This document shows, piece by piece, positions 37,124 to 46,966 of a DNA stretch of 64,000 bases. Each line of letters begins with the position of its first letter. Positions within the stretch are counted from its first letter, which is position 1. The DNA lies in NCBI RefSeq assembly GCF_900996225.1, contig NZ_CAAJGL010000068.1, positions 1,116,001 through 1,180,000 of the forward strand, in the 5' to 3' direction. This stretch comes from Paraburkholderia sp. BCC1884 (lineage in GTDB: Bacteria > Pseudomonadota > Gammaproteobacteria > Burkholderiales > Burkholderiaceae). A program made the position numbers and the translations under genes. The notes under the pieces were generated by a model. The model was not told where the DNA came from. It did not search any database and saw nothing but the letters and a program-made list of their open reading frames with translations.

Positions 37124-37936
37124 TTGATTTCATCCATCAGGCTTGATCACATCGTCATCGCAGTTCTCAATCTGGAAACAGCGGTGGGTGACTACACCCG
37201 GCTGGGATTCAATGTGACGACGGGCGGGCGGCATACGCATGCACCGACACGCAATGCTCTTATATATTTTGACGATGGGACCTATCTCGAATTGATAGAG
37301 TGGCTGGCGCCGGCAAACGGGGAAAAGTGGTATGAAAGCCTAGGCAGGTCGGGTGAGGGCATCGTTGACTTCGCATTATGTCCAGAAGACTTGGCGTCAG
37401 TCATAGATAGAACAGGTGGAGTGGGCGCGGCCTACCTCGCGCCCGTACCCGGTTCTCGATTACAGCCAGGCGGCGAGGAAATCCGATGGCAGCTCGGATG
37501 GCCAATTGATAGGGTGCTCCCGTTCCTGTGCGCCGACATCACGCCTCGTAGCTTGCGCGTGAGAGAGGGAGATTGCCGGCAACACCCGAATGGTGTGAAG
37601 GGAATAAGGGAGCTTGCTGTCGGCGTGCCAAATCTCGACGCTGCCATCCCGATCTATGAGCGGTTGCTTCAATCGAAGGCATCATATCCTGGCGGTTCGG
37701 AAGCAGTCGGGGACAGTCCTGGTCCCCGCACAGCGGTCTTTCATGTAGGCGAATCGGATCTGCTGTTGGTGGAGCCCGAGAACGTGAAAGCTTCCGGTGC
37801 GAGCACGTCGCGTTTGCTGTTGGCGCTTCGGGGACCGGGAGTCTATCGGTTCGTGTTAAAGGTGGCAGGACAAGAATCTATACCGTTCGACCGTGCGTTG
37901 ACGCATGGTGCGTCAATGTCGATCGGGATTGCCTAA
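37124..37936 (+). CDS. VOC-superfamily protein (glyoxalase-like)
   Basis: 270 residues from a TTG start, chosen because CAGGAGAAG lies 8 bases before it. The start IRLDHIVIAVLNLETAVGDYTRLGFNVTTGGRHTHAPTRNAL divided over the first strand-helix unit is typical of glyoxalase-like proteins. A second betaalphabeta unit begins at GVKGIRELAVGVPNLDAAIPIYERL. It could be a metal-dependent lyase, isomerase or dioxygenase; the reaction is unknown. It is the last gene clearly belonging to the MocR-controlled unit. Confidence 0.85.
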   Translation: MISSIRLDHIVIAVLNLETAVGDYTRLGFNVTTGGRHTHAPTRNALIYFDDGTYLELIEWLAPANGEKWYESLGRSGEGIVDFALCPEDLASVIDRTGGVGAAYLAPVPGSRLQPGGEEIRWQLGWPIDRVLPFLCADITPRSLRVREGDCRQHPNGVKGIRELAVGVPNLDAAIPIYERLLQSKASYPGGSEAVGDSPGPRTAVFHVGESDLLLVEPENVKASGASTSRLLLALRGPGVYRFVLKVAGQESIPFDRALTHGASMSIGIA

Positions 37937-38206
37937 AAAATGCAACTCGTTGCAAATCCGCGTACGGCGCTTATCAGGTCGCGCTTGACCGAGGTACATT
38001 TGACCCTATAGCGATGATATAGAAGGGAAAGTGATTGCCGCGAAAAAGCGGGAATCGGATTGCGACATTTTTTCGCGAAACTTGGCGTCGACAATCGCCG
38101 TTGGGTTCCTTGCCTAATGCAGTCGAACGCATACGGCGGGCGGGGAGTCGCTGGACTCCAACGATTTCGATTATTTGCAGGCTCGACGAAGGACGAAGAG
38201 GGAATA

Positions 38207-38965
38207 ATGAGGGCATTGATAGTTTTCGCGCATCCGGAGCAGCGCTCTTTCAATGGGCAGCTTAAGGACACGGTTCGAGAGTCCCTTGAGCAGCAAGGTG
38301 CCGTAGTCGAAATCTCCGACCTCTATGCCATGGGTTTTGATCCGGTGGAGTCGGCAGATCACTTCCCAAACCGCAAACGCATTGATGTTTTCGATGTGCA
38401 GACCGAACAGCGGCACGCGTATGAGGGAAATACGAGTAGCCCACAGGTCAGAGATGAGATTAAAAAAATCCTTGCAGCCGATCTGGTCGTATTCCAGTTC
38501 CCAATCTGGTGGTTTTCGATGCCAGCAATTCTCAAGGGATGGCTAGATCGGGTGTTCGTCTACGGCCTTTTTACGAGCCGTCAGCGTTACGATAAAGGGT
38601 TCTTTGCTGGCCGTCGCGCGATCGTATCGGTCACTGCCGGCGGACCGGAGCCGACTTTTAGTCACCGTGGGCGGAACGGCGACCTAGATCTGATCTTGTG
38701 GCCTTTGCATTTCACGCTGCATTACATGGGCTACGCGGTTTTACCGCCATTCGCAGCTTTCGGTGTTGCAGCCGCAATTCGATACGCAGGTGCGTCTGCG
38801 GACGCCGCGCGGCTCGACCGCTACAGGGCCGACCTACGGCAGCATATGCAAAACATCGACCATCTGGTACCTCTTAAATTCAATGTCTGGGATGACTGGG
38901 ACGAGAATGGCCAGTTGAAGGCAGACGCCCCCAGTTTCAGCGCATTCATGCGCCACATCCGCTAG
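38207..38965 (+). CDS. Flavodoxin-fold NAD(P)H:quinone oxidoreductase
   Basis: 252 residues from the ATG at 38207 with a GAGGG ribosome site (MRALIVFAHPEQRSFNGQLKD). QFPIWWFSMPAILKGWLDRVF is the FMN/active-site motif of the NQO1/MdaB family, and VSVTAGGPEPTFSHRGRNGD follows. It probably reduces quinones by two electrons in the cytoplasm. Upstream in-frame sequence at 38060-38206 has no coding character. Confidence 0.9.
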   Translation: MRALIVFAHPEQRSFNGQLKDTVRESLEQQGAVVEISDLYAMGFDPVESADHFPNRKRIDVFDVQTEQRHAYEGNTSSPQVRDEIKKILAADLVVFQFPIWWFSMPAILKGWLDRVFVYGLFTSRQRYDKGFFAGRRAIVSVTAGGPEPTFSHRGRNGDLDLILWPLHFTLHYMGYAVLPPFAAFGVAAAIRYAGASADAARLDRYRADLRQHMQNIDHLVPLKFNVWDDWDENGQLKADAPSFSAFMRHIR

Positions 38966-39274
38966 CGTTGAATAGGAGCTCACGTCATTGATAGCGCATT
39001 CATTCGCGGCAGACACGGCGCTCAACCAGCACATAAGGTGATGCAGTCCGTGATATGAGAGCGCGGCTCGCCAAATTGCTGTGCAAAGTGATGGCGATCA
39101 AAGCGGGCATGGAGTCCTTCAACGGTGAAATCGTTGAATTGCAGGCTAGTTACGCAGGTTCGTTTGCCATCAGTCTCGGAAGAAACTCGGACTGCAATTG
39201 TGGCGCAATGCTGCTTGCTGATCGCTTCAGGCTACGGCGCCCGGGCCAACGCTAGATATGAAGGGGAAACCGCA

Positions 39275-39805
39275 ATGTTGCTGAATGTTGATGGTTCTGT
39301 TCTCGTTCTGGTTGATTTCCAGGAACGGTTAGTGCCAGTGATCCATCAAGGTGATGAGGTCGTCAGAGAGGCTTTTCGTCTCGCTCAGATCGCACAGATA
39401 TTGGCAGTCCCCGTGGTGGGAACGGAGCAGAACCCGCGGCATCTCGGGTCGAACGTGCACGATCTGAAGCGTCTATGCTCGCAGACACTGATCAAGCATA
39501 CCTTCGACGCAACGAGCGCAGGGCTAGTCGAAATTCTGCCAGCAGGGACTAGCCGGGTTTTACTTGCCGGATGCGAGTCTCACGTTTGCGTGCTTCAGAC
39601 GGCGTTTGGGCTGCTCGAACGGGATATCGGAGTGACAGTTGTACGAAATGCGGTGGGCTCCAGGAAGCAATCTGACCTCGACGTCGCGATGGTACGACTT
39701 GATCGAGCGGGTGTTGAGTTAACAACCGTGGAAATGATCGCGTTTGAGTGGATGCGCACTTGCGATCACACCAATTTTCGCCAAGTTCTCAGGTTGGTTA
39801 AGTAG
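39275..39805 (+). CDS. Isochorismatase-family hydrolase
   Basis: 176 residues from the ATG at 39275 with an AAGGGGAAA ribosome site. The catalytic Asp is in LVLVDFQERL, the Lys in LIKHTFDA, and the Cys in LLAGCESHVCVLQTA. The size matches stand-alone members such as YcaC. The reaction is hydrolysis of a C-N or C-O bond in a small metabolite; the substrate is unknown. Confidence 0.88.
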   Translation: MLLNVDGSVLVLVDFQERLVPVIHQGDEVVREAFRLAQIAQILAVPVVGTEQNPRHLGSNVHDLKRLCSQTLIKHTFDATSAGLVEILPAGTSRVLLAGCESHVCVLQTAFGLLERDIGVTVVRNAVGSRKQSDLDVAMVRLDRAGVELTTVEMIAFEWMRTCDHTNFRQVLRLVK

Positions 39806-40506
39806 GGCGAACCTAGCTGTCAAGCAGCCCGTACTAGCATCCCAGCAGTCCTTCCCGAATCCATCCCGTCACATATTGGCTGGCGCGATTGCTCTGGCCA
39901 CCTTCGATCTCGAAGTACTGGACCGCCCGAGCGTTCCTTGGACCGCCTGCGTCTAGGGTGAGATTGTGCTCTTAATATCACGCGTTGCTTCGGGCCGAAA
40001 CACCGCCAGCTTGCATCACAGTGCCTGTTTGAGGTTGTTGTCCATGTATAAAATTTAACGCAATCTAATAACGAAGTCGTGCGATTTCTAGAACTTACCG
40101 GCCACTTGTACCGCAGAATGAGAGAACAGATAGGCCGAGATCTCTTGCTCGAGTGCGGCGAGTCGGTGAGGGCTGGAGCATACGTGAGGCAGCCAAAGCT
40201 TTTTCCTTCGTTTCAGTGTGCAAAAATTCGGACCGAACCCGTCGCCCGTAAAGCTATGCCGCGTCACCAACTTACCGTTCCGTTCGTTGAGCGATACGAG
40301 TGCAGACTCGTGCTAACGAATTTGCGATTGGGTGAGTTAGGCGGCGAGGTGCACGGGACCGACCGACGACGAGAGCTACCCAGTGGTAAACCAGAGAGTT
40401 TGATTGAAGCGGTAAGAGAGCCGTTAGATGGTTTGTCGCGGCACATCTTTCGGCTCACGGCGGGATCTACCGCGAGCTTTGCCGCGCCTGCTTTTCAAAG
40501 GAAGCA
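39806..40506. other. 700-base gap without a recognised gene
   Basis: A 143-codon frame at 40079-40510 overlaps the next gene, is Arg-rich and matches no family, so I do not call it a gene. The ribosome site AAGGAAG at 40500 belongs to the next gene. Confidence 0.35.
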
Positions 40507-41901
40507 ATGAAAGCTGTTCGGATTGATGTCGCAATCATTGGTGCAGGCAGCGCTGGACTGGTTGCCTATCGCGCTGCAAAAGCGGCCGGTGCTTCCGCGA
40601 TCCTGATCGAAGGTGGGGCGTACGGTACAACTTGCGCGCGGGTAGGCTGCATGCCATCCAAGCTCCTGATCGCTGCCGCTGAAGCTGCGCACGCTGCGAT
40701 GCGTACCGCGCCATTTGGCGTGCATATCGACGGAGTGGTTCGCATTGACGGTCGCGAGGTCATGCGACGTGTTCGGAGCGAGCGCGACCGCCTAGTCGGG
40801 TTAGTGCTCGATAGTGTGTGGGCTATCCCTGCCGAGGACAAACTGACTGGTTACGCCAGCTTTATTGACGACGGCTTGTTGGAAGTCGGCGGCCATACTC
40901 AGGTTCGGGCCCGCAGCGTGGTGATTGCCACAGGCTCGACGCCGGTCGTTCCGACGCTGTATCGGGCACTCGGTAACCGCGTCGTCGTCAATGACGATGT
41001 ATTCGAATGGGGTGATCTGCCACGCAAGGTCGCGGTGGTGGGTGCGGGTTCGATCGGCTTGGAACTGGGCCAGGCGCTTGCGCATCTTGGCGTAGAGGTG
41101 ACGGTCATCGGTGCGCGCGGGCATGTCGGACCGTTGACTGATCCTGCGGTCAGGGACTATGCCGAAGCGGTCTTCAGGGAATCGTTCCGCTTTGAGCCTC
41201 GTGCACATGTTGAGGTCGCTACCCTTGATGGAGATGGCGTCAGGCTTCGTTTTAGAACCGATCAGGGTGAGGTGGTAGAGGACACGTTTGAATACGTACT
41301 GGTCACGGCTGGCCGCAAGCCGAATATCGAGCGACTTGCGCTGCACAATACGTCGCTTGTACTTGACAACCGTGGCTTACCGGAATATGACCGGCTGACT
41401 TTGCAAGCCGGCGCACATCCCGTGTTTATCGCGGGCGACGCGAACGGCATCCTCCTCTTGCTGCATGAAGCCACTGACGAAGGCCGCACCGCGGGTGCCA
41501 ACGCGGCGACCTTTCCGCACCTGGTCCCGTTGATCCGTCGCGCGTCCATTTCCCTCCTGTTCAGCGATCCGGGGATTGCGATGGTAGGCGCCCGGCATTC
41601 GGATCTTGATCCATCCACATTTGTGACCGGCGAGGTGAATTTCGAGGATCAAGGTCGCAGCCGAGTGATGCTTAGAAACCGTGGCTTAATGCGCGTCTAC
41701 GTGGATAAGACCAGTCGTGGTTTCATCGGCGCGGAGTGGATCGGACCGGCCGCCGAACATATTGCACATCTTCTTGCGTGGGCGCTGCAAATGAACCTGA
41801 CCGTCGACACGATGTTGCAAATGCCGTTCTATCACCCGGTGGTGGAGGAAGGCCTGCGCACTGCTCTACGAAGTGCACTGTTAGCGCTGGATGCCGCTTA
41901 G
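40507..41901 (+). CDS. Dihydrolipoamide dehydrogenase-like flavoprotein
   Basis: 464 residues. FAD motif VAIIGAGSAGLVAYRAAKAAG; redox disulfide CARVGC in YGTTCARVGCMPSKLL; NAD motif VAVVGAGSIGLELGQALAHLG; second FAD motif HPVFIAGDANG; C-terminal active-site His/Glu in FYHPVVEEGLR. The TTCARVGCMPSK form, rather than GTCLNVGCIPSK, marks a less-studied subgroup of the dihydrolipoamide dehydrogenase family. It is not linked to any 2-oxoacid dehydrogenase here; the substrate could be another disulfide or a lipoyl carrier. Confidence 0.88.
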   Translation: MKAVRIDVAIIGAGSAGLVAYRAAKAAGASAILIEGGAYGTTCARVGCMPSKLLIAAAEAAHAAMRTAPFGVHIDGVVRIDGREVMRRVRSERDRLVGLVLDSVWAIPAEDKLTGYASFIDDGLLEVGGHTQVRARSVVIATGSTPVVPTLYRALGNRVVVNDDVFEWGDLPRKVAVVGAGSIGLELGQALAHLGVEVTVIGARGHVGPLTDPAVRDYAEAVFRESFRFEPRAHVEVATLDGDGVRLRFRTDQGEVVEDTFEYVLVTAGRKPNIERLALHNTSLVLDNRGLPEYDRLTLQAGAHPVFIAGDANGILLLLHEATDEGRTAGANAATFPHLVPLIRRASISLLFSDPGIAMVGARHSDLDPSTFVTGEVNFEDQGRSRVMLRNRGLMRVYVDKTSRGFIGAEWIGPAAEHIAHLLAWALQMNLTVDTMLQMPFYHPVVEEGLRTALRSALLALDAA

Positions 41902-42662
41902 CCGACGACCGACCGCACGCTCCGGATTCTTGCGCAGCGACCGCGGTCCTCGCCCTTCTAACAGTCTCGCGTCGAATCTTCCGGCGTTCGATAGGCCCGA
42001 GAAAATCGTGAGCAAAGAGTGTCGGTCCGAACGCTGGTCGTGGCCCATGAAGTAGACCTTTAAGCACGGCGCTTAGACATTGGTCTGGCGAACTTCAGAA
42101 AACATTTGGCGTTGGCGGGGCAAATCTACAATTCCAGTGCAAACAGAATGACGGATTTAGCTTGATTTACGTATGTTGATTGGAGCGCGGATTCGATGAT
42201 GACTTGGCGAGTGGGGCACGGGAGCTGAAAGGCCGCGGCTAAAGAAGCCGCACCTCGATGTCGACGCTTTGGATCCTATCAGTCTGAACGAGTATCTCTT
42301 GCACATCTACGTCCGTCCAGCATATCGGCAAGCCATCGAGAAGGGTGGGCCCTATACGTTCGCTTGGCGTGGTGCAACCGAAACGAGACTGAAAGTGCTG
42401 AAATCGTTGTAGATGCGGTGAACGCAGATGATCACTTTCGCGAACCGGTATCACAAGCTCCGCAGTCGGCAGCGGTGAAAATACGGAGGCACTAGTCTCG
42501 GAGCAGCAGCCCATCGACTTCAAGTCGTACCAAGGTATTGCATGCTGTTTGGGAGGGCGGCATCGCTGATCGCCAACGTGCCGTTCGTTTAAGAATGAGC
42601 CAGATCGAATCTCACGCTGACGCGTGTTGACCCTTGCAATTTAACTCTGACGAGAACATGCG
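41902..42662. other. 760-base gap with a possible decayed frame
   Basis: A + strand frame around 42220-42410 reads like protein (LDPISLNEYLLHIYVRPAYR) but has no start and is short, so it may be a gene fragment. Nothing else was seen. Confidence 0.35.
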
Positions 42663-43376
42663 ATGCACCAAGAAACGCTTACCTACGAGTCCGATGGCCT
42701 GACTATGCGGAGCCAACTTTTCTACAATCCAGAGCCCGAGGTGCGTGCCGGAGTCTTGGTATTCCCGGAGGCTTTTGGACTTGACAAGGCAACGATCTCG
42801 CGTGCCGTGCGCCTTGCCGAACTTGGTTATGTGGTTCTTGCCTGCGACCTGCATGGTGATGGTTTGGTAGTGGACGATTTGCAGGAGGCAATGTCGATGT
42901 TGCAGCCTTTATTCGACAATCCGGCTCGTACTCGGGCTCGCGCGGCGGCGGCCCTGCAGGCGCTCGCTGCCAGGCCAGAAGTTGACGAGAAGCGCATCGG
43001 GGCTATGGGCTTCTGTTTCCCGGCATCGCTGGAACTCGCTCGCTCCGGAGCGGCGATCAAAGCGGCGGTCGGTTTCCATACCGGCCTTGCAACAAAGGCT
43101 CCTGTGACTGAAGCCGGTGCTATTAAGGCACGCGTCTTGGTATGCATTGGTGCCGACGATCCGTTCATTGCCCCGGCGCAGCGGGCAGATTTCGAATCCG
43201 AGATGCGTACCGCCAAGGTTGAATGGCAGATGCATCTGTACGGAGATACGGTCCATAGCTTCACGAATCCGGAAGCTGCAAAGCGGAATATGCCGCATGC
43301 AATACGTTATAACGCGCAAGCAGCGACTGAATCTTGGGATTCGGCGCTCGATATGTTCGACTGCGTACTTAAATAA
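42663..43376 (+). CDS. Dienelactone hydrolase-family protein
   Basis: 237 residues, an alpha/beta hydrolase. The nucleophile Cys is in IGAMGFCFPASLELA, the Asp in VCIGADDPFIAP, and the His in LYGDTVHSFTNPEA. It resembles DLH-family enzymes that open enol-lactones in chloro- or methyl-catechol pathways. No modified ortho-cleavage genes are adjacent, so the physiological substrate is unknown. The ribosome site is weak. Confidence 0.88.
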   Translation: MHQETLTYESDGLTMRSQLFYNPEPEVRAGVLVFPEAFGLDKATISRAVRLAELGYVVLACDLHGDGLVVDDLQEAMSMLQPLFDNPARTRARAAAALQALAARPEVDEKRIGAMGFCFPASLELARSGAAIKAAVGFHTGLATKAPVTEAGAIKARVLVCIGADDPFIAPAQRADFESEMRTAKVEWQMHLYGDTVHSFTNPEAAKRNMPHAIRYNAQAATESWDSALDMFDCVLK

Positions 43377-43484
43377 CTTGAAACCGACCGGGCTCGGGGA
43401 GCCGTCCCGAGCGCGACCTACGATTACGACCCCGGCGTCGGTTCACCAAGCCTGCGGTTACAGATGTATAAGCTGGAGAACGCG

Positions 43485-43555
43485 ACATGTCACAATCACG
43501 ACACGAACTCAGCGAGCAACACTCTCGCGGCGGGACGTCGCCAAGGGAGCAGGAA
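43485..43555 (+). pseudogene. Second, shorter tnpB 3' scar
   Basis: The frame CHNHDTNSASNTLAAGRRQG corresponds to the same C-terminal part of TnpB as the scar at 21.8 kb (HRDINSAQNILAAGRR). A 19-base identity (CTCGCGGCGGGACGTCGCC) is shared between 43524-43542 and 21845-21863. Nothing of the rest of tnpB remains. The run GGAAATCCCATTCCTCC after it may be an eroded right end. Confidence 0.6.
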
Positions 43556-43676
43556 ATCCCATTCCTCCAACGCTACCGGCAGCAGCAAACCAAGCTCTTG
43601 GCGTAATCAACAATACGCGAAAAACCGGTAATACTCTGACTCGTTGAACGTCGTAATGCTGTTTCACAAATCAACT

Positions 43677-44918
43677 TTACGATAGGCGCTTAAGAACGAG
43701 CGTACCGTTCGTACCTCCAAAACCGAACGAATTTTTGAGTGCTACGTCGATGGGCATTTCGCGCGCGAAATTGGCGCAATAGTCAAGGTCACATCCTTCG
43801 TCTGTCGTCGCCAGGTTGATCGTGGGAGGGGAAACCTGGTGATGCACGGCCAGCGCCGTAAAAACGGTTTCGAGTCCACCCGCGCCTCCGAGAAGGTGCC
43901 CCGTCATCGACTTGGTTGAGTTAACGACGATCCGTGGGGCGTGCTCTCCGAACGCCTGCTTGATCCCGTTTGTCTCTGCACGGTCTCCGAGCTGAGTGGA
44001 TGTACCGTGCGCGTTAAGATACGACACCTCGTCCGCATTGATGCCCGCGTTACGCAGCGCGGCTCGCATGCAACGACTTGCACCTCCGCCATCCGCTGGA
44101 GGCGCGGTCATGTGATACGCATCTCCGCTCATACCGAAACCAGCAACTTCAGCGTAGATCACTGCGCCACGAGCTTTAGCTCTTTCGTACTCTTCGAGAA
44201 CGACGACTCCAGCTCCCTCGCCAAGGACAAAGCCGTCGCGGTCACGATCCCATGGTCGGCTCGCACCCGCCGGGTCGTCATTCCTTTGCGATAACGCACG
44301 AGCGGCCATGAAACCTCCGATCCCAAGAGGCGAAACTGAGGCTTCAGATCCTCCTGCCACCATCACGTCGGCGTCCCCATATTCGATAAGTCGAGCTGCT
44401 GACCCGACACAATGCAAACCCGTCGTGCACGCCGTCACGATAGCGAGGTTCGGTCCCTGCAAGTTGTATTTGATCGACAGATGCCCTGAAATCATGTTTG
44501 CAATTGACGCAGGGATGAAAAAGGGTGTAACCCGTCGCGGCCCGCGCTTCAGCAGTTCAGTCTGTGTTTCCTCAATTAGCGGTAGGCCGCCGATGCCGGA
44601 ACCGATCGAAACGCCAATTCGTTCCGCATTCTCTTCGGTGACCTCAATCCCGCTGTCTTCGATCGCCTGTATGCCTGCCGCCAACCCGAAATGAATGAAT
44701 GCGTCCATGTGTCGGGCGTCCTTGAGAGGCATGTAAGCTGTGACGTCGAAGTCTTTCACCTCTGCTGCGATACGCGTTGAGAAACCGGAGGTATCGAATT
44801 TTGTAATTTTTCCGACGCCGGATTTACCTGCCAATATGTTCCCCCATGCCTCTCGGACAGTGTTTCCGACAGGCGAAACGGCACCCAATCCAGTTATAAC
44901 CACACGTCGCCGACTCAA
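43677..44918 (-). CDS. fabF: Beta-ketoacyl-ACP synthase II
   Basis: 413 residues from a TTG at 44918 (read M-SRRRVVITGLGAVSPVGN), chosen because AAGGAG lies 6 bases upstream; a TTG at 44936 would place the ribosome site inside the gene. The catalytic Cys is in IVTACTTGLH, the two His in YLNAHGTSTQLGD and KSMTGHLLGGAGG, and the closing NSFGFGGTNGTLVL is typical. It elongates acyl-ACP in fatty acid synthesis. It stands alone, without acpP/fabG, so it is probably a secondary copy, perhaps for a specialised acyl chain. Confidence 0.93.
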   Translation of the reverse strand: MSRRRVVITGLGAVSPVGNTVREAWGNILAGKSGVGKITKFDTSGFSTRIAAEVKDFDVTAYMPLKDARHMDAFIHFGLAAGIQAIEDSGIEVTEENAERIGVSIGSGIGGLPLIEETQTELLKRGPRRVTPFFIPASIANMISGHLSIKYNLQGPNLAIVTACTTGLHCVGSAARLIEYGDADVMVAGGSEASVSPLGIGGFMAARALSQRNDDPAGASRPWDRDRDGFVLGEGAGVVVLEEYERAKARGAVIYAEVAGFGMSGDAYHMTAPPADGGGASRCMRAALRNAGINADEVSYLNAHGTSTQLGDRAETNGIKQAFGEHAPRIVVNSTKSMTGHLLGGAGGLETVFTALAVHHQVSPPTINLATTDEGCDLDYCANFAREMPIDVALKNSFGFGGTNGTLVLKRLS

Positions 44919-44982
44919 GATAGACTCCTTTAACAAAGATTTGAGTTGCTGGTGTGCCGCTTTTCGCAGCTCACGGACTCCG

Positions 44983-45603
44983 TTAAATTGCTACCGTACC
45001 TTTCAAACGCTTCACTTCGGCCTCCAGCTCTCGGATACGCTTGTCCTTCTCTTCAAGTGCCGCCCGGACATCTGCCGCTTCAAAGCGCTGTGGAATGTGC
45101 TGCGGACAATTTGCCTCCCAAAGGGAAACCTCGAAAACAATTGCCCGTTCGGGTTTTGCCCGGTAACCTTCCGGCATGAGAGTGGTAATCAACTCTACAT
45201 CTTCGTCGGCATACGCCTCTCCCCAGATCTTGATTCTCTGGCGATGAGCGTAGTCGATCAGGAAGAGAAACGCCTTTCTGTTGTCCGATAAGTTCCCAGT
45301 GGTGACGTACTGCTTGTTTCCCGAGAAATCGGCGAACGCGATCTTCTTGTCATCCAAGACGTGCAAGAATCCGGCTGGCCCTCCGCGATGTTGAATGTAA
45401 GGCTGACCATCATCGTTTGCGGTTGCGAGGAAGACGCTCGTCTGTTCACCAATAAAGTCCGCCAAATCCGGCGTGATCGCAGTCTCCCAAGCGTCTCCCT
45501 GCTCGCGGTGTGCGTACGACTTCCGCGACCCGTAACGCGACTGTAGCGACTTGACTGAGGGCGTGAAAACAATATCGCTGGGGTACTTGTGTGCACTAGC
45601 CAT
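44983..45603 (-). CDS. PNPOx-like flavin-binding protein with C-terminal coiled coil
   Basis: 206 residues with a GGAGGG ribosome site. The split-barrel domain (TSVFLATANDDGQPYIQHRGG, IAFADFSGNKQYVTTGNLSDN) resembles pyridoxamine-phosphate-oxidase-like FMN proteins, a general group of flavin reductases and oxidases. The last 30 or so residues (ALEEKDKRIRELEAEVKRLKG) form a clear coiled coil, presumably for oligomerisation. It is 64 bases upstream of fabF on the same strand and possibly co-transcribed. Confidence 0.85.
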   Translation of the reverse strand: MASAHKYPSDIVFTPSVKSLQSRYGSRKSYAHREQGDAWETAITPDLADFIGEQTSVFLATANDDGQPYIQHRGGPAGFLHVLDDKKIAFADFSGNKQYVTTGNLSDNRKAFLFLIDYAHRQRIKIWGEAYADEDVELITTLMPEGYRAKPERAIVFEVSLWEANCPQHIPQRFEAADVRAALEEKDKRIRELEAEVKRLKGTVAI

Positions 45604-46154
45604 CTAACCCTCCATCCGACTTAACCCACCCTGTAAACAAATTTCTTTGATGTCCCTGACTTCGAAACAATTCACCAATCCATAGGTTCTTCGGCCTTTT
45701 TACCTTGCTGTCGCAAATCGGCTTACACCGATCGTCTCAGTTCGGCCCGTCTGAAGGTCGGCCCGGCTCATCGGTCTTTTTCCCCTTCCTTCCCACGGCG
45801 CTTATTTCTAAATTCCGGTGTTGACAGGTGGCCGCTGAACGCCCGACCGCATGACATCACCATTTCCGGAGCTCCTAGCTTTCTATCGGTTCACCGAATG
45901 TAGGGCTGGCGCGAGCCTAAGAGAACCCTCCGTCACCAGAAATCTCCTTTGCGATTTTTGAACGAGTGGTTGGTTGGATCCGACCGTGTCTACCCTGAGG
46001 GTTTTGGCGCGGGTAGCACGCGGTCATGAACTACGGCAAAGTGGCCAGCCAGTGCAACAAGCCGAATCTTGCGGGAGCGCGGACCTGGTGGTGTACGGAC
46101 CTTTTGAGGCCGCGTAGGCTGAGACGGGATCCCTCTAATGCGGGAAAGAGTTGA
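45604..46154. other. 550-base gap without a gene
   Basis: No frame with coding character on either strand. Confidence 0.4.
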
Positions 46155-46664
46155 TCATGCTGGATTCGACATCGCATCGAGGTAAGCCGGCAGATCTGTT
46201 ATTGGCGGCGTTGCAGGAATGTCGAAGAACCTCTCGCATATCCAGCCGCGGTGATAGGTGGCGTGATTGACGACATGCATAAACATGGCTCCTCGCGACA
46301 TTGCCGACCGCTGCCCGGAAACGTAGGCGAAACCCAGGTTTTCAGCTAGCGAAAGGTCGGTTTGCTGATCTGCCCACGATTCGAACCATAGGTTGATGTC
46401 GTGCTGAGCTGATCGAAGGTCGACCAGGTCTGGGTGCACTATGATGTCTTTCGAAGTGAATCCGTGCGCCGTCTGCATCAGATGCGCTTGCCAGATAAGG
46501 TCGACGACGTAGTTGTGGTTCGCCGTTCCGATGATTGACCTGAAACGAGTGTTTCTTGTCCTGACAAGCTCTCGATTCGGCAGCGCCTCCATCCTATCGA
46601 ACAGAAGGCTGTCGGCCCACAATTTGTATCTTGCGAGCAGACTGGCACTCTGTGCATTGAGCAT
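46155..46664 (-). CDS. DinB-family protein
   Basis: 169 residues with an AGGGG ribosome site. It is a four-helix DinB/YfiT fold protein with the three metal-binding His in IIGTANHNYVVDLIW and MHVVNHATYHRGW. Members are often thiol-dependent metalloenzymes or damage-induced proteins; the role here is unknown. It is probably a single-gene unit. Confidence 0.88.
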   Translation of the reverse strand: MLNAQSASLLARYKLWADSLLFDRMEALPNRELVRTRNTRFRSIIGTANHNYVVDLIWQAHLMQTAHGFTSKDIIVHPDLVDLRSAQHDINLWFESWADQQTDLSLAENLGFAYVSGQRSAMSRGAMFMHVVNHATYHRGWICERFFDIPATPPITDLPAYLDAMSNPA

Positions 46665-46966
46665 GTTGAACCCCTAGCATTGGATCCGTGAAACACTACG
46701 AAATGCATCGATACACAACAGTTTACGCTCGTCAATAGGTGAGGCATTTTGAAAATCGAACGGTTTTTTAACAAACTTCTGGCGTGGAAAAGCGATGATG
46801 GGAAAATGATATCCGCTTACTACCGGAAATTCCCCAGGGACTGGGCATGCTGCGGTCGATACGGTGGCGTGGGCATCGCAGACCGCGCAAGTTGGCGTCA
46901 GAGTGCACTGCGCACAGTGGTCATGGCCGATAGCTGGAAAAGTACCTTCGCAGCCGGTTGAGGCCG

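Noticed and set aside
40079-40510. 143-codon + strand frame before the Lpd-like gene
   Set aside because: Overlaps the next gene's ribosome site and start, is Arg-rich and matches no family.
42239-42523. 94-codon minus-strand frame
   Set aside because: The opposite strand reads more like protein in one frame, but neither has a start or known family; left as a gap.
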